NCBI GenBank assembly: GCA_964653485.1
Contig: CAZZFF010000006.1
Coordinates: 34,597-98,596 of the forward strand
From: CAVQND01 sp964653485
Lineage (GTDB): Bacteria; Verrucomicrobiota; Verrucomicrobiia; Limisphaerales; UBA8199
DNA: 64,000 nucleotides
Reading direction: 5' to 3'
The stretch's first letter is position 1; every line of letters starts with the position of its first letter. The notes under the pieces were generated by a model, which did no database searches, had not been told where the DNA came from, and saw only the letters and a program-made list of their open reading frames with translations. Positions 7,789 to 16,112 of this stretch are shown one piece after another. The position numbers and the translations under genes are program-made.

Positions 7789-8124
7789 TCAATTCGCTCC
7801 TTCCGCAGGCGGGTTGCGGCGCTGCTTTCGCCAGCCGAGACACCAGCGCTGCATGCCCAGAGTGAATATCGAACCCAGGACAACGACGACGACAAACGCG
7901 GCCGCAATCGTTTTAATCCGCGAAATCAGAATCGCTTCATGAGATACGGGGAGGGAGACCGCGTTGGCCAACCCCTGAACCAGGGTCGTAGCGACCAACC
8001 CCAGGACGGCCCCGCCCACCGTCCATGACAACCGGGTCCGGCCCGCCCTGCGGGCCATCACGCAAAACCAGACGGCGGTGCCGAAGGCAAACAACCACGA
8101 GACCAATTGCATTCCTTTGTCCAT
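7789..8124 (-). CDS. Small membrane protein of unknown function
   Basis: The predicted 111-residue product (from ATG 8124) has three hydrophobic segments: MQLVSWLFAFGTAVWFCVMA, WTVGGAVLGLVATTLVQGLA and IAAAFVVVVVLGSIFTLGMQ. It ends with a basic tail, CLGWRKQRRN. I recognise no family. It is convergent with the dynamin gene (stops one base apart) and divergent from the DUF1800 gene. The start is uncertain; the frame stays open upstream to 8277, but that would overlap the DUF1800 start. Confidence 0.55.
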   Translation of the reverse strand: MDKGMQLVSWLFAFGTAVWFCVMARRAGRTRLSWTVGGAVLGLVATTLVQGLANAVSLPVSHEAILISRIKTIAAAFVVVVVLGSIFTLGMQRWCLGWRKQRRNPPAEGAN

Positions 8125-8252
8125 GCTCGCGAGCCTACCAGACAGCTTCGATGCCAGCAACCAATTTGAGACGAGGCTGGTTCCGGCACAGGCGGGGGCG
8201 GCGGCCGCACATTCTGAAACCTTCTCAAGCCTATCAGCGTCTTTGATTGAGT

Positions 8253-9728
8253 ATGCTCGAGGCTGTATCGGCGGCAACGTGGGATTTCGAGAAGGCAGCG
8301 CACCTGCTGAACCGGGCCGGTTTCGGGGGCGCGCCTCCGGAAATCGAGAAGCTTGTGGAGATGGGTCCCGGCAAGGCCGTGGGGTCCCTGGTGGATTACG
8401 AGGGGATTCCGGATGCGACGGCGGACCCGGCGTGGGCCAGACCGGACCCGGAGCGGGCGGAGAGGCTGCGGGCCGCCCGGATGGCGGGCGAGGAGGAACG
8501 GCGGAAGGTCCGGCGCGAATACCAGCAGCAGGAGCGCGAGCGGACGGTGGCGCTGCGCGGGTGGTGGCTGCGGCGGATGGCTTGCGGGCCGCGCCCGTTC
8601 CAGGAGAAGATGGTTTTGTTCTGGCACGGTCATTTCGCCACGAGCGTGCAAAAGGTGCGGGATGCCTACCTGATGTGGCGGCAGAACGAGTTGTTTCGCC
8701 GTCTGGCCACGGGCAACTGGCCGGATCTGCTGGTCGCCGTCGCGAAAGACCCGGCGATGCTGCTCTGGCTGGACCAGGCGCGCAGCCGCAAGGAGCATCC
8801 GAACGAGAACTTCGCCCGCGAGGTGATGGAGCTCTTCACCCTGGGCGAGGGCCACTACACCGAGACCGACATTGCCGAGGGGGCCCGGGCGCTGACCGGG
8901 TGGTCATACGCCCCGCCCAGACAGTGTTTTGTCGAGCGGCCCGCGTGGCACGACCGCGGGGAAAAGGTCATTTTCGGCCGGCGCGGGAATTTTGACGGCG
9001 AGGATTTTCTGAAGCTGATCGTGGCCCAGCCCCAGGCCGCGATTTTCATCACGGCGAAGCTCTGGACCTTCTTCGCGGGCGCGGAGCCGGAGCCGGCGCT
9101 CGGAGCCGCGCTGGCGGCGCGGTTTCGAGACGGCGGCGGTAACTTCAAACCCCTGCTCCGCGCGATGTTCCTCAGCGGGGAGTTTTACGCGGCGTCGCTG
9201 CTGCGCAACCAGGTGAAGAGTCCGGCGCAATGGCTGGCCGGGAGCGCGCGGGTGTTGGAGCGGGAGCTGCCGCCGCCGGCGGTCTGCTCGAACCTGACGC
9301 GCAACCTGGGGCAGGAGCTGTTCGCGCCGCCGAACGTCAAGGGGTGGGACGGCGGGCTGAGTTGGATCACGACCAACACGCTGCTGGCGCGCTACAACGA
9401 GGCGGCGGTGCTCGTTGAGGGAGACGTCTCGGGGCTGGCCGCGGCGGCGCAGGCCAACCGGCCGGACTCGAAGCGCGTGGCCGGCCAGAGGCTCCAGGAG
9501 GCCCGGGTCGGCGGCGTGGACGTGGAGAAGTTGTTCGCCGTCCAGGAGCGTTCGGACAAGGACCTGCTGGTGGCGGCCCTGGAGCGGCGGTTGCTGCAGT
9601 CCAAGCTCAAGCCAGGCCAGGAGAAGGTGCTGCGCGACTACCTCGCGAAGGAGGGCGAACTGGACCGCCGGGTTATCCGCAACGCCATCCGGCTTGTCAT
9701 GAGCACGCCGGAATACCAGTTGTGTTAG
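8253..9728 (+). CDS. DUF1800 family protein
   Basis: The 491-residue protein starts MLEAVSAATWDFEKAAHLLNRAGFGG, the DUF1800 N-terminus, with later hallmarks FWHGHFATS, NENFAREVMELFTLG and PPNVKGWDGG. DUF1800 proteins are almost always encoded next to a DUF1501 protein, as here (gap 54 bp). Their function is unknown, with envelope or secreted polysaccharide-related roles suggested by context in other genomes. The ATG at 8253 is preferred to an in-frame TTG at 8247. No signal peptide is evident. Confidence 0.9.
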   Translation: MLEAVSAATWDFEKAAHLLNRAGFGGAPPEIEKLVEMGPGKAVGSLVDYEGIPDATADPAWARPDPERAERLRAARMAGEEERRKVRREYQQQERERTVALRGWWLRRMACGPRPFQEKMVLFWHGHFATSVQKVRDAYLMWRQNELFRRLATGNWPDLLVAVAKDPAMLLWLDQARSRKEHPNENFAREVMELFTLGEGHYTETDIAEGARALTGWSYAPPRQCFVERPAWHDRGEKVIFGRRGNFDGEDFLKLIVAQPQAAIFITAKLWTFFAGAEPEPALGAALAARFRDGGGNFKPLLRAMFLSGEFYAASLLRNQVKSPAQWLAGSARVLERELPPPAVCSNLTRNLGQELFAPPNVKGWDGGLSWITTNTLLARYNEAAVLVEGDVSGLAAAAQANRPDSKRVAGQRLQEARVGGVDVEKLFAVQERSDKDLLVAALERRLLQSKLKPGQEKVLRDYLAKEGELDRRVIRNAIRLVMSTPEYQLC

Positions 9729-9782
9729 AGCAAAAGGAACCGCGCCCGCGAGGGCGTCTGGTTGGACCCATTCCATTGGCTT

Positions 9783-11108
9783 ATGAAAAACGAACTCTCA
9801 CTCAAGACTCGGCGGGAATTTCTGCGCGCCACGGTGCTTGGCGGCGCCTTGTCGTGGACGGTGCCCGCTTTCCTGGCCCGGACATTCTCGGCGCTGGAGG
9901 CCCGCGCGGCCGACCCGGCCACCCAACCGGTGACGGGCCGGGATGGGACGATCCTCGTGGTGCTGCAAATGGCGGGCGGCAATGACGGACTCAACACCGT
10001 CGTCCCGTTCGCCAACGAGCACTACCTCCGCGCGCGGCCCAAGCTCGGGTTGTCCGACAGCAAGGTGCTGAAGCTCAACGACGAGGTGGCCCTGCATCCG
10101 AGTTTGACGGGGTTGGCGGAGCTGCACCACGCGGGCCGGCTTGCCATCGTCCAGGGGGTCGGATATCCCAACCCGAATCGGTCGCACTTCCGTTCCACCG
10201 AAATCTGGCAGACGGCGGCGGACGCGCAGGCGTACGAGCGGTACGGGTGGCTGGGGAGGTACTTCGATAACGCCTGCGCCGGATGCGATCCGACGGTCGG
10301 GGTGAGCATCGGCCGGCAGATGCCGCAGGCGTTCGCCGCGAAGGGGTTGGCCGGGGTGACGCTCGACAGTCCGCAGAACTTCCGCTACGTCCCGCCGAAG
10401 GGAGGCCGGCCGGACGAGGCCAGGCAAGCCGAGGCCTCATTCCGCAAGATGAACGAGGAGGATATGGCTGAGAACCCCGGCGGGACAATCGGGACGGTAG
10501 GCGGCGCGACACCGCGAGCGAGCTCGGCCCTTGATTATCTGGAACGCACGGCGATGGAGGCGCAGGTCAGCTCGGACACCATCCGCGCCATCGCCGGGCG
10601 CGGGCAGAACCTGGCAACCTACCCGGCCTCACAGCTCGGCAATTCGCTGAAGCTGGTCGCGAAGCTGATTGGCGGCGGGATAACCACGCGCGTCTTTTAC
10701 GTCTCGCAGGGCGGCTACGACACGCATACGAACCAACTGGCCGCCCACGACCGGTTGCTCAAGGACCTCGGCGATTCCGTAAAGGCTTTTCTCCTGGACA
10801 TCGAGGGGCAAGGCAACCTGCCCCGTGTGTTATTGATGACGTTCAGCGAGTTTGGGCGCCGCGTTGCCGAGAACGCCAGCGGCGGGACCGACCACGGCGC
10901 CGCGGCACCGATGTTCCTGGCCGGGGGCCGGGTGAAGGCCGGGCTTGCGGGCCGCTATCCCAGTCTCGCGCCCGCTGATTTGTTCCAGGGCGACTTGAGT
11001 TACACGGTGGACTTCCGGGCCGTCTATGCCACGGTGCTCGAGCAATGGCTCAACACCCCGAGCCAACCTATCCTCGGCAAGGAGTTTCCGGTCTTGCCAC
11101 TGATCTGA
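9783..11108 (+). CDS. DUF1501 family protein with Tat signal
   Basis: The 441-residue protein starts with a twin-arginine leader, KTRREFLRATVLGGALSWTV, followed by an Ala-rich cleavage region, so export by the Tat pathway is likely. The mature part has the DUF1501 (sulfatase/alkaline-phosphatase-like fold) motifs MAGGNDGLNTV, YDTHTNQ, TFSEFGRRV and GTDHGAA. It pairs with the upstream DUF1800 gene. An in-frame TTG at 9762 exists, but ATG 9783 places the leader correctly. The enzymatic activity of the family is not established. Confidence 0.92.
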   Translation: MKNELSLKTRREFLRATVLGGALSWTVPAFLARTFSALEARAADPATQPVTGRDGTILVVLQMAGGNDGLNTVVPFANEHYLRARPKLGLSDSKVLKLNDEVALHPSLTGLAELHHAGRLAIVQGVGYPNPNRSHFRSTEIWQTAADAQAYERYGWLGRYFDNACAGCDPTVGVSIGRQMPQAFAAKGLAGVTLDSPQNFRYVPPKGGRPDEARQAEASFRKMNEEDMAENPGGTIGTVGGATPRASSALDYLERTAMEAQVSSDTIRAIAGRGQNLATYPASQLGNSLKLVAKLIGGGITTRVFYVSQGGYDTHTNQLAAHDRLLKDLGDSVKAFLLDIEGQGNLPRVLLMTFSEFGRRVAENASGGTDHGAAAPMFLAGGRVKAGLAGRYPSLAPADLFQGDLSYTVDFRAVYATVLEQWLNTPSQPILGKEFPVLPLI

Positions 11109-11430
11109 CAGGGTGCAGCCCTGAAATCCGAAATCCGAAATCCGAAACCCGAGGGCAGTTGGTTCGCTGGGCTGCTCCAGTGCCGTTGGTGATGGGTTGG
11201 CGTACGGCCTCGGGAAGGTTTCGGGTCCCCGTCACCTCGGCGCGGGTTGCGGTGGCAATAGGCAGGCATAGCCACCAATCCAGGGCGCCTGTGCCGACCG
11301 GAGTGCGGTAGAATAGGCATGCCAAGTCCGCTTCGACCGAACAGGCATTGGGGCGCTCAATCGCCTCAACAGTGCCGCCCGCCCGCGCGGGCCCAGGGCG
11401 GCGGCCCCCTTCGCTACGCTCCGGCGGGCC

Positions 11431-11480
11431 TTGGCCCTGGGCTATTATCTCGCTGCCCCTTTGGGGCGCCCGAGCTTGGG
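11431..11480. repeat. Dispersed repeat, copy 1
   Basis: The block around CCCTGGGCTATTATCTCGCT, ending GCCCC-TTT-GGGGC, matches the reverse strand of 35142-35190 (about 29 of 33 aligned bases, read by eye). It contains a small hairpin. Upstream, GCGGCGGCCCC is also shared. It looks like a REP-type interspersed element; two copies are visible in this window. Confidence 0.55.
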
Positions 11481-11555
11481 GGGCGGCGCCACGCCCGGAG
11501 ATTCAAGAGCACTCCCGGCAAAAAAGTTGACGTGCATCCCGGCCGGTTGAGTAGA

Positions 11556-11583
11556 GCCGGAATCCTTCGGGGATTCCGGCTTT
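11556..11583 (+). terminator. Strong hairpin, possible intrinsic terminator
   Basis: A perfect 10-bp stem, GCCGGAATCC/GGATTCCGGC, with loop TTCGG is followed by only TTTGGG. No well-supported plus-strand gene ends nearby (the last stop is at 11108), so it may be an interspersed palindrome and not a terminator. Confidence 0.35.
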
Positions 11584-11626
11584 GGGCGTTCACTCGCATG
11601 CGCCTGGAGATGATCCAAGCGCGCGC

Positions 11627-11923
11627 TCAAAATGCTGCCTTGAGCCTTTTGCGATAGTCGTCAAACGCCGCTCGGCCAGCCTTCGTCAACCGGAGCAACG
11701 TCAGGGGCACCTTGCCACGATACGTCTTTTCAATTTCAATGTAGCGGGCCTCCTCCAAGCGGGCGAGATGGCTTGACAAGTTGCCTTTGTTCATCTCGGT
11801 TTCGTGGAGCAGGTAGAGGAAGTCGCATTCCTTCACGGCGGCCAGCAAGGCCGTGATCATCAGCCGCCCTGGTTCATGAATGACCCGATCCAACCCGGAA
11901 ATTGCTTGAAGTTGGTCGTTCAC
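11627..11923 (-). CDS. Winged-helix transcriptional regulator (HTH_34 / MarR-ArsR-like)
   Basis: The 98-residue product from GTG 11923 reads LDRVIHEPGRLMITALL, then LLHETEMNKGNLSSHLARLE (recognition helix region) and YRGKVPLTLLRLTKAGRAAF (wing). This is the single-domain winged-helix family usually encoded with a multi-helix membrane protein. Its GTG overlaps the stop of the upstream membrane-protein gene by four bases (GTGA), so the two are translationally coupled. It probably controls its own operon. The effector is unknown. Confidence 0.82.
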   Translation of the reverse strand: MNDQLQAISGLDRVIHEPGRLMITALLAAVKECDFLYLLHETEMNKGNLSSHLARLEEARYIEIEKTYRGKVPLTLLRLTKAGRAAFDDYRKRLKAAF

Positions 11924-12579
11924 GCTGTTTCGGGGGAGGGCGGTTGTGTGTGCCGGATGTACGAAAACAGAGTCGCCAGACCAGACCCAAGCCACACAAG
12001 CCCGACGAACAACGCCACATACCGGAAGGTCTGGTAAATATCACCAGGGACGACGAGAGCAATCCCAAGAAGCCCCAGTGCCATGAGGATGACTACCAGC
12101 CATTTCCATGCATGTTCCCCGCCGCAGCGGAAGACGAAGAACGCATACGCCGCCACCAGGACGGCCAGATAGCCCGCCCGTTCAAGGCTCATCGCATGGA
12201 ACCGCCTTTCGAGCACCATCACGCAGACGAGGGAGGCCCCCAAAACGGCGCTGACGCAGAATGTTGCGACAATCGCCATCCACCGGGACCATCCGCCACG
12301 GCGGTAGGCGACATAGCCGGTGCGCGGCCAAGTAATATGCTTTTTGATGGCTTTCACGCCCCAGTATTGGAAAGCCAAGATCGGTATCATGACCACGGGA
12401 ATAAACTCGAACGTGGTGATCCCGTTTTTCCGCCATAGCGCGCCTTCGGGCAGGACGGCCGACAGGTAGGCCACGAGGGCAAAGCTCAGCATCATGACAC
12501 CCATGGCCATCTCGGCGGTCCCGTCGATATTCTCATATCGCTTGGGCCGCTCCATGTAGTTTTGAAGAGTATCGTTCAC
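11920..12579 (-). CDS. Polytopic membrane protein coupled to the winged-helix regulator
   Basis: The product (about 219 residues from GTG 12579, 211 from ATG 12555) contains MERPKRYENIDGTAEM followed by about six hydrophobic helices and a PPSPET tail. This matches uncharacterised membrane proteins that accompany HTH_34 regulators. It overlaps the regulator gene by four bases. The start codon is uncertain because no ribosome-binding site stands out. Function unknown; it may be the sensor or target of the regulator. Confidence 0.65.
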   Translation of the reverse strand: MNDTLQNYMERPKRYENIDGTAEMAMGVMMLSFALVAYLSAVLPEGALWRKNGITTFEFIPVVMIPILAFQYWGVKAIKKHITWPRTGYVAYRRGGWSRWMAIVATFCVSAVLGASLVCVMVLERRFHAMSLERAGYLAVLVAAYAFFVFRCGGEHAWKWLVVILMALGLLGIALVVPGDIYQTFRYVALFVGLVWLGSGLATLFSYIRHTQPPSPETA

Positions 12580-12699
12580 GAAGACTAGTTTGCAGCACAA
12601 ACCAGTTGTCGTCAACAACTATCTTGGACTTTCTTTTGCGAAGCAGGCGAGGATAGGATTTTCCGACGTGGCGCACGGGCTCCAAGGCGCCGAAAAACC

Positions 12700-13140
12700 G
12701 TTGAAAACGGTTAGTCGCCGTAAAGAAATAACCTTTACAACCTGCCTTGGTCTTTTGCCGTCCAGCTTCGTTGAGCGCTGGTTACAGATCCATGCGGATA
12801 TGCGCCTCGCGTGCGCCTCGCTGGCCGACAAAATCCCGGCGGCATCTTGTCCAGCCGAGGAGTGGGACACTGAGAATGCCCCGTAGCCCCGCGCCCACCC
12901 GAACTTGCCTGGCACCAGGTTGTTCTCGTTTATCCAGTGAGACGAAGCCCCCTTATAAAGAGGTGCATCGCCTCTTCTATGCACAGGTGCGTGGGCAAAT
13001 CCAACAGGACATGGACATAATCAGGGTTCACGTAGTTGATCTTCATGTAGATGACGTTTTCCGTGGCATATTTGGACAGAAGAACAGAAACCGTTGGAAA
13101 CGGTTCCAGAGAGCCTCCGGTTGCCGAACACACCGCGCCG
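12700..13140 (-). pseudogene. Decayed IS200/REP-associated (Y1) transposase
   Basis: Minus-strand fragments read NVIYMKINYVNPDYVHVLLD (13060-12990 region) and, in another frame, KGASSHWINENNLVPGKFGW with RGYGAFSVSHS (12960-12845). Both are characteristic of small Y1 single-strand transposases. The switch of frame near 12957 fits a 2-base insertion (CTCTTT-AT-AAGGGG). The N-terminal HUH motif and the catalytic Tyr end are lost. The remaining flanks of this 790-bp gap (12580-13361) hold nothing else that I can support. Confidence 0.7.
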
Positions 13141-13243
13141 AAGCGGCGGTGTCAATGAGAGCAGGCGGGCGGGCTGTCGGCGGCTCAATGAGAACTGGCC
13201 AGCGGATTGCGGGAGTGCTTGAAGGTGGGGTCAATCCCATTAA

Positions 13244-13263
13244 CACCCTGCTTCAGCAGGGTG
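13244..13263. repeat. Perfect 8-bp palindrome beside the Y1 transposase remnant
   Basis: CACCCTGC-TTCA-GCAGGGTG is a perfect hairpin about 110 bp upstream of the decayed Y1 transposase. IS200/IS605 and RAYT systems recognise subterminal hairpins of this size, so it may be the left-over end of that element. A terminator role is unlikely because no T-tract follows. Confidence 0.45.
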
Positions 13264-13361
13264 CTGCGCGCCTAAGGAGTGAATATCAACCGTGATGACG
13301 GTTTCCGCGCTCTCGCGTCTGCCGCCCTCGACAAAGCTCGGACGCGCCCAATTGCCGGCAA

Positions 13362-13369
13362 GGATTGTC
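13362..13369. repeat. Target-site duplication, left copy
   Basis: GGATTGTC directly abuts the left inverted repeat of the transposon and recurs at 16443-16450 directly after the right inverted repeat. Eight bases fits the 8-10 bp duplications made by IS1-family elements. Confidence 0.85.
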
Positions 13370-13378
13370 GGTAGTGTC

Positions 13379-13948
13379 CTAATTTGAAGGTTTTGGATCG
13401 GAGGCGCGCCTAATTCTCCAGGCCGCCTCCATATTCACCAAGCTTAGCAATTTGTCGGGCGGAAGGTTGGTAATTTCGGAGATTATCTCGCCATCAGTTT
13501 TCCCGGTCCCCAGGTCGGTGGCGCGGTAATAATGCAAGAGCGTCTTCATGGCCTCTGGGTTGTTTTTAAAGGCGGATGCCCTCTCGGCGGCAGAGATGAT
13601 GCCCTGTACGGCCACCTCATGGTTGGCTTGGGAAACGCCAAGGATTACTGAGAAGGTTATGATCAACAGAAGCGCAATGCCCGCGAAGATAGCCCAGGCC
13701 GGTCGAGATGTGTGCGACTGCTGCAACTTGGCTGCCTCTGCCTGCCGTTTTCGTGCCGCTTGCAACCTCTCGGTCTCGATCCGGGCCTCTTCCACCAGAT
13801 CGGCCACCCGAAGCTTGATGTATCGGGCGCGGGCTTCGGCGCCCTCGTTTCCGGTCTCGGCAACGGCCCGCGCCCACAGGCCGGGCACAACCTGCCGGTC
13901 CTGCAACTCCTGGCCGACGACGTCGTAGTACTTCTGGCTGGCGTCCAC
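13379..13948 (-). CDS. Transposon passenger: single-pass membrane protein of unknown function
   Basis: The 189-residue product has an N-terminal soluble part (YYDVVGQELQDRQVVPGLWA, then ARYIKLRVADLVEEARIETE), one membrane helix (WAIFAGIALLLIITFSVIL, about 86-104) and a C-terminal helical part. Similar N-terminal segments (PGLWTRAxxE...YIxxRV) occur in assorted bacterial membrane proteins of unknown role. Its stop codon TAG (13379-13381) lies inside the left inverted repeat, so the gene was carried with the element. Start ATG 13948. Confidence 0.65.
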   Translation of the reverse strand: MDASQKYYDVVGQELQDRQVVPGLWARAVAETGNEGAEARARYIKLRVADLVEEARIETERLQAARKRQAEAAKLQQSHTSRPAWAIFAGIALLLIITFSVILGVSQANHEVAVQGIISAAERASAFKNNPEAMKTLLHYYRATDLGTGKTDGEIISEITNLPPDKLLSLVNMEAAWRIRRASDPKPSN

Positions 13949-14069
13949 GATTCCACGTTTGTATTCCCGCTGCCCGCAAAGTCAACGCTTAAAAAAGCCG
14001 TTGCGCCCCGTTCCTAATGATTTGAAAAAAACATAACAATTCTAGTTGACAATTGGATATAGGAGATAT

Positions 14070-14558
14070 ATGCTAAAGAAAATGGACAAGATCGATTCGA
14101 TCAAGGCCCTGCTGCTCAAGAGATTTGAGTACCACGCCCGCGCCCTAGAAGACGTGAAAGCTAAGCTCAAACGAATTGAGGAGGTCGAGGGAATGCTCTT
14201 GGAACTGGGCGATATTCCAGACGACGTTTGCTACCTCGGGGACCCCGATCCCCAAAGGCCGTACATGGGGATGGGTCTTACGGCCGCGGTCCATGAGGTT
14301 TTGAAACACGCGGTTGGCACCCCTAGAACCCTTAAGGAATTGCGGGAGATGCTGGTGCGCGGCGGGTTTGATCCGCCAAAGGAAAACTTCTCCGAGTCAC
14401 TGAACGCCACCCTCCACCGCTTGGCCACGAAGGGCCTAGTCACGGTGGCCAAAGACGGCGAGGACCGGAAAACCTTCCAGGCAACCGGGGTTGATTTAAG
14501 AAAGGAACACCATGCAAGTAATAATCCCAAGCGCGGCGTGACCGGGCCGAACACGTAG
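14070..14558 (+). CDS. Transposon passenger: small protein with coiled-coil and possible winged helix
   Basis: An AGGAG seven bases before ATG 14070 marks one of the few clear ribosome-binding sites here. The 162-residue product has an N-terminal charged helix (KMDKIDSIKALLLKRFEYHA, RALEDVKAKLKRIEEVEG) and a C-terminal segment, TPRTLKELREMLVRGGFDPP then SLNATLHRLATKGLVTVAKD, that looks like a winged-helix fold. No named family is recognised. A regulatory role in the element is a guess. Confidence 0.6.
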   Translation: MLKKMDKIDSIKALLLKRFEYHARALEDVKAKLKRIEEVEGMLLELGDIPDDVCYLGDPDPQRPYMGMGLTAAVHEVLKHAVGTPRTLKELREMLVRGGFDPPKENFSESLNATLHRLATKGLVTVAKDGEDRKTFQATGVDLRKEHHASNNPKRGVTGPNT

Positions 14559-14636
14559 CGCGAACACAAAAAAAACACCGGCCAGCAGGCTGTGTCCGTC
14601 ACAACGCTCGGCCTGCGGGCCGGTAGGCAAATTGAT

Positions 14637-14709
14637 GGGCACGTAAGCTAACTGGCAAACCCCGCGTCTTTACACCCCGGGATTGCGAGTTCGACTCTCG
14701 CCGTGTCCA
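14637..14709 (+). tRNA. Decayed tRNA-like sequence inside the transposon
   Basis: GGGCACG (14637-14643) pairs with CGTGTCC (14702-14708) with one G-U pair, followed by A and CA. GCGAG-TTCGACT-CTCGC (14685-14701) is a perfect T arm. Between them, AACTGG resembles a D loop and CTTTACAC an anticodon loop (possibly UAC, valine), but neither the D stem nor the anticodon stem pairs properly. It is therefore either a dead tRNA or a tRNA-like structure used by the element. It lies about 50 bp before the transposase start. Confidence 0.5.
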
Positions 14710-14759
14710 CAATTTACGAAGTACCCGTACCCCATAGACGGCCAAATGTCCAGAGCAAA

Positions 14760-15602
14760 ATGCTTATGGCAAACAACCTTCCGTTTGAAAAGAAAGTCCT
14801 GGCCATTTCCATGCTGGCCGAGGACAGCAGCATCCGGGCGATTGAGCGCGTCACCGGCGTTCGCCGCGACACCATCATGCGCCTGGGCGTGCGCGTTGGC
14901 GAGGAGTGCGCCAAAATCCACGATCAGAAGATGCGCAACATCCGCTCTCGCCACATCGAGGTTGACGAGCTTTGGGGCTTCATCGGCAAGAAGAACAAGA
15001 ACGCCACGCCCGAAGAACGGAACACCGGCGCGGGTGATGTTTGGACGTTCATCGCCCTGGATTCCGACACCAAACTCATTCCCTCGTTCGTGGTCGGGAA
15101 GCGGGACACGTACCACGCCAAAGCTTTCATGTATGATTTGGCGTCCCGCATGGCGAACCGCATCCAGGTTTCCGCCGATCAACTCGCTGCCTACCCCGAC
15201 GCGCTCGAGCGAGCCTTTGGTTGCGAGGTTGATTTTGGCCAAGTGGTAAAAACCTACGCCGTCATCAACCTCAACAAAGACGCCGCCAGTAGGTATAGCC
15301 CGGCAGAGGTCGTTCACGTCGAGCGAGTTGTCGTGAAGGGGTCACCCGACGTGCGCAGCATTTGCACCTCGCATGTCGAAAAGCAGAACCACACCCTGCG
15401 GATGCACTGCCGGAGGCTCACAAGGCTCACTAATGATTTCAGCAAGAAACCTGAAAACTTCAAGGCGGCTATTGCATTAAACCTGACTTACTATGATTTC
15501 TGTAAGCGACACATTTCGATCCGCATGACGCCGGCCCAGGCCGCGAACATCGAATCCAGCCAGTGGACGGTTGCGGATCTGGTCGAACGCTGTGGCGAGT
15601 AA
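14760..15602 (+). CDS. IS1-family transposase
   Basis: The 280-residue protein has an InsA-like helix-turn-helix (SSIRAIERVTGVRRDTIMRL, 23-42) and an InsB-like DDE domain: HIEVDELWGF (Asp69), FIALDSDTKL (Asp101) and SHVEKQNHTLR (Glu207). Classical IS1 makes this protein by frameshifting between two frames; here it is a single open frame. It is placed between 18-bp inverted repeats with an 8-bp target duplication, so the element was at least recently functional. The start may be ATG 14760 or 14766; the GTG at 14703 is inside the tRNA-like sequence and is rejected. Confidence 0.92.
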   Translation: MLMANNLPFEKKVLAISMLAEDSSIRAIERVTGVRRDTIMRLGVRVGEECAKIHDQKMRNIRSRHIEVDELWGFIGKKNKNATPEERNTGAGDVWTFIALDSDTKLIPSFVVGKRDTYHAKAFMYDLASRMANRIQVSADQLAAYPDALERAFGCEVDFGQVVKTYAVINLNKDAASRYSPAEVVHVERVVVKGSPDVRSICTSHVEKQNHTLRMHCRRLTRLTNDFSKKPENFKAAIALNLTYYDFCKRHISIRMTPAQAANIESSQWTVADLVERCGE

Positions 15603-15895
15603 GCGCGAGTATCTGGATCGGTTGAAGCTGGCGGTCGAGCACCTGCACGGGTGCGCAGCCGCCCACAGCAGCACCGTGCCCGTTACTGAGGCGTTCCGTG
15701 TGGCGGGGCAAGGTCGAGGTTTTTGACATCCCCAAGCACTCCAAAGCCCCCCGCTGTTACGCCTGGAGCCATCGCCAAGGGCACAACGACGCTGACGAGC
15801 GATTCGTCACCGTCCTTGAAATCCCGCCCGTCAAAGACGCTCACACAGCCGTTCAAGTCGCCATCGCCAGCGAAGTAAAGAACCGCCTCAAGTAG
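15592..15895 (+). pseudogene. Frameshifted passenger gene overlapping the transposase end
   Basis: From GTG 15592 (overlapping the transposase stop by 11 bases) the frame reads VASKREYLDRLKLAVEHLHG, then AAHSSTVPVTEAF. A one-base shift near 15697 moves the sense into the frame VWRGKVEVFDIPKHSKAPRC, YAWSHRQGHNDADERFVTVL, ending at 15895. The joined protein would be about 100 residues and looks coherent, so this is either a recent frameshift, programmed slippage or a base error. The family has no known function. Confidence 0.6.
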
Positions 15896-16112
15896 CGTCT
15901 CCGCTGGTCCCCGCCGTCCCACGCGGCCAGAGCGTGGGGCTTCATCCCTAATCCCCCCAGGTTACGCGCTGGGCCGCTTGTTGCGGTCTGGCGAGTCTGG
16001 CACCTGGACCTCTAAAGTATGACTACGCAAAATCAAACGCATCTCCTAGATCTGCTCCACGGATGCTCCATCACCATCCTCTCGGCGGCAACTGGCAAGG
16101 GCAACGTGGAAT

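Larger units (their letters stand above)
11109..11626. other. Non-coding, repeat-rich gap
   Basis: This 518-bp stretch has no convincing gene; the open frames lack codon bias and family features. It contains a short tandem array of the word GAAATCC (about 11121-11148), a dispersed repeat block (11431-11480, see separate entry), and a strong hairpin GCCGGAATCC-TTCGG-GGATTCCGGC (11556-11580) followed by TTT. The hairpin could end a plus-strand transcript, but its T-tract is short. Confidence 0.6.

Noticed and set aside
11556..11583. Hairpin as a certain terminator
   Set aside because: The T-tract has only three bases and no gene ends nearby, so it is given low confidence.
11319..11657. Plus-strand frame of 112 codons
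   Set aside because: It covers repeat DNA and a hairpin, with no family features.
12747..13295. Plus-strand open frame of 182 codons
   Set aside because: It runs antisense through the Y1 transposase remnant and has no coherent protein features.
14637..14709. Functional tRNA gene
   Set aside because: The D and anticodon stems do not pair, so it is reported as a tRNA-like remnant only.
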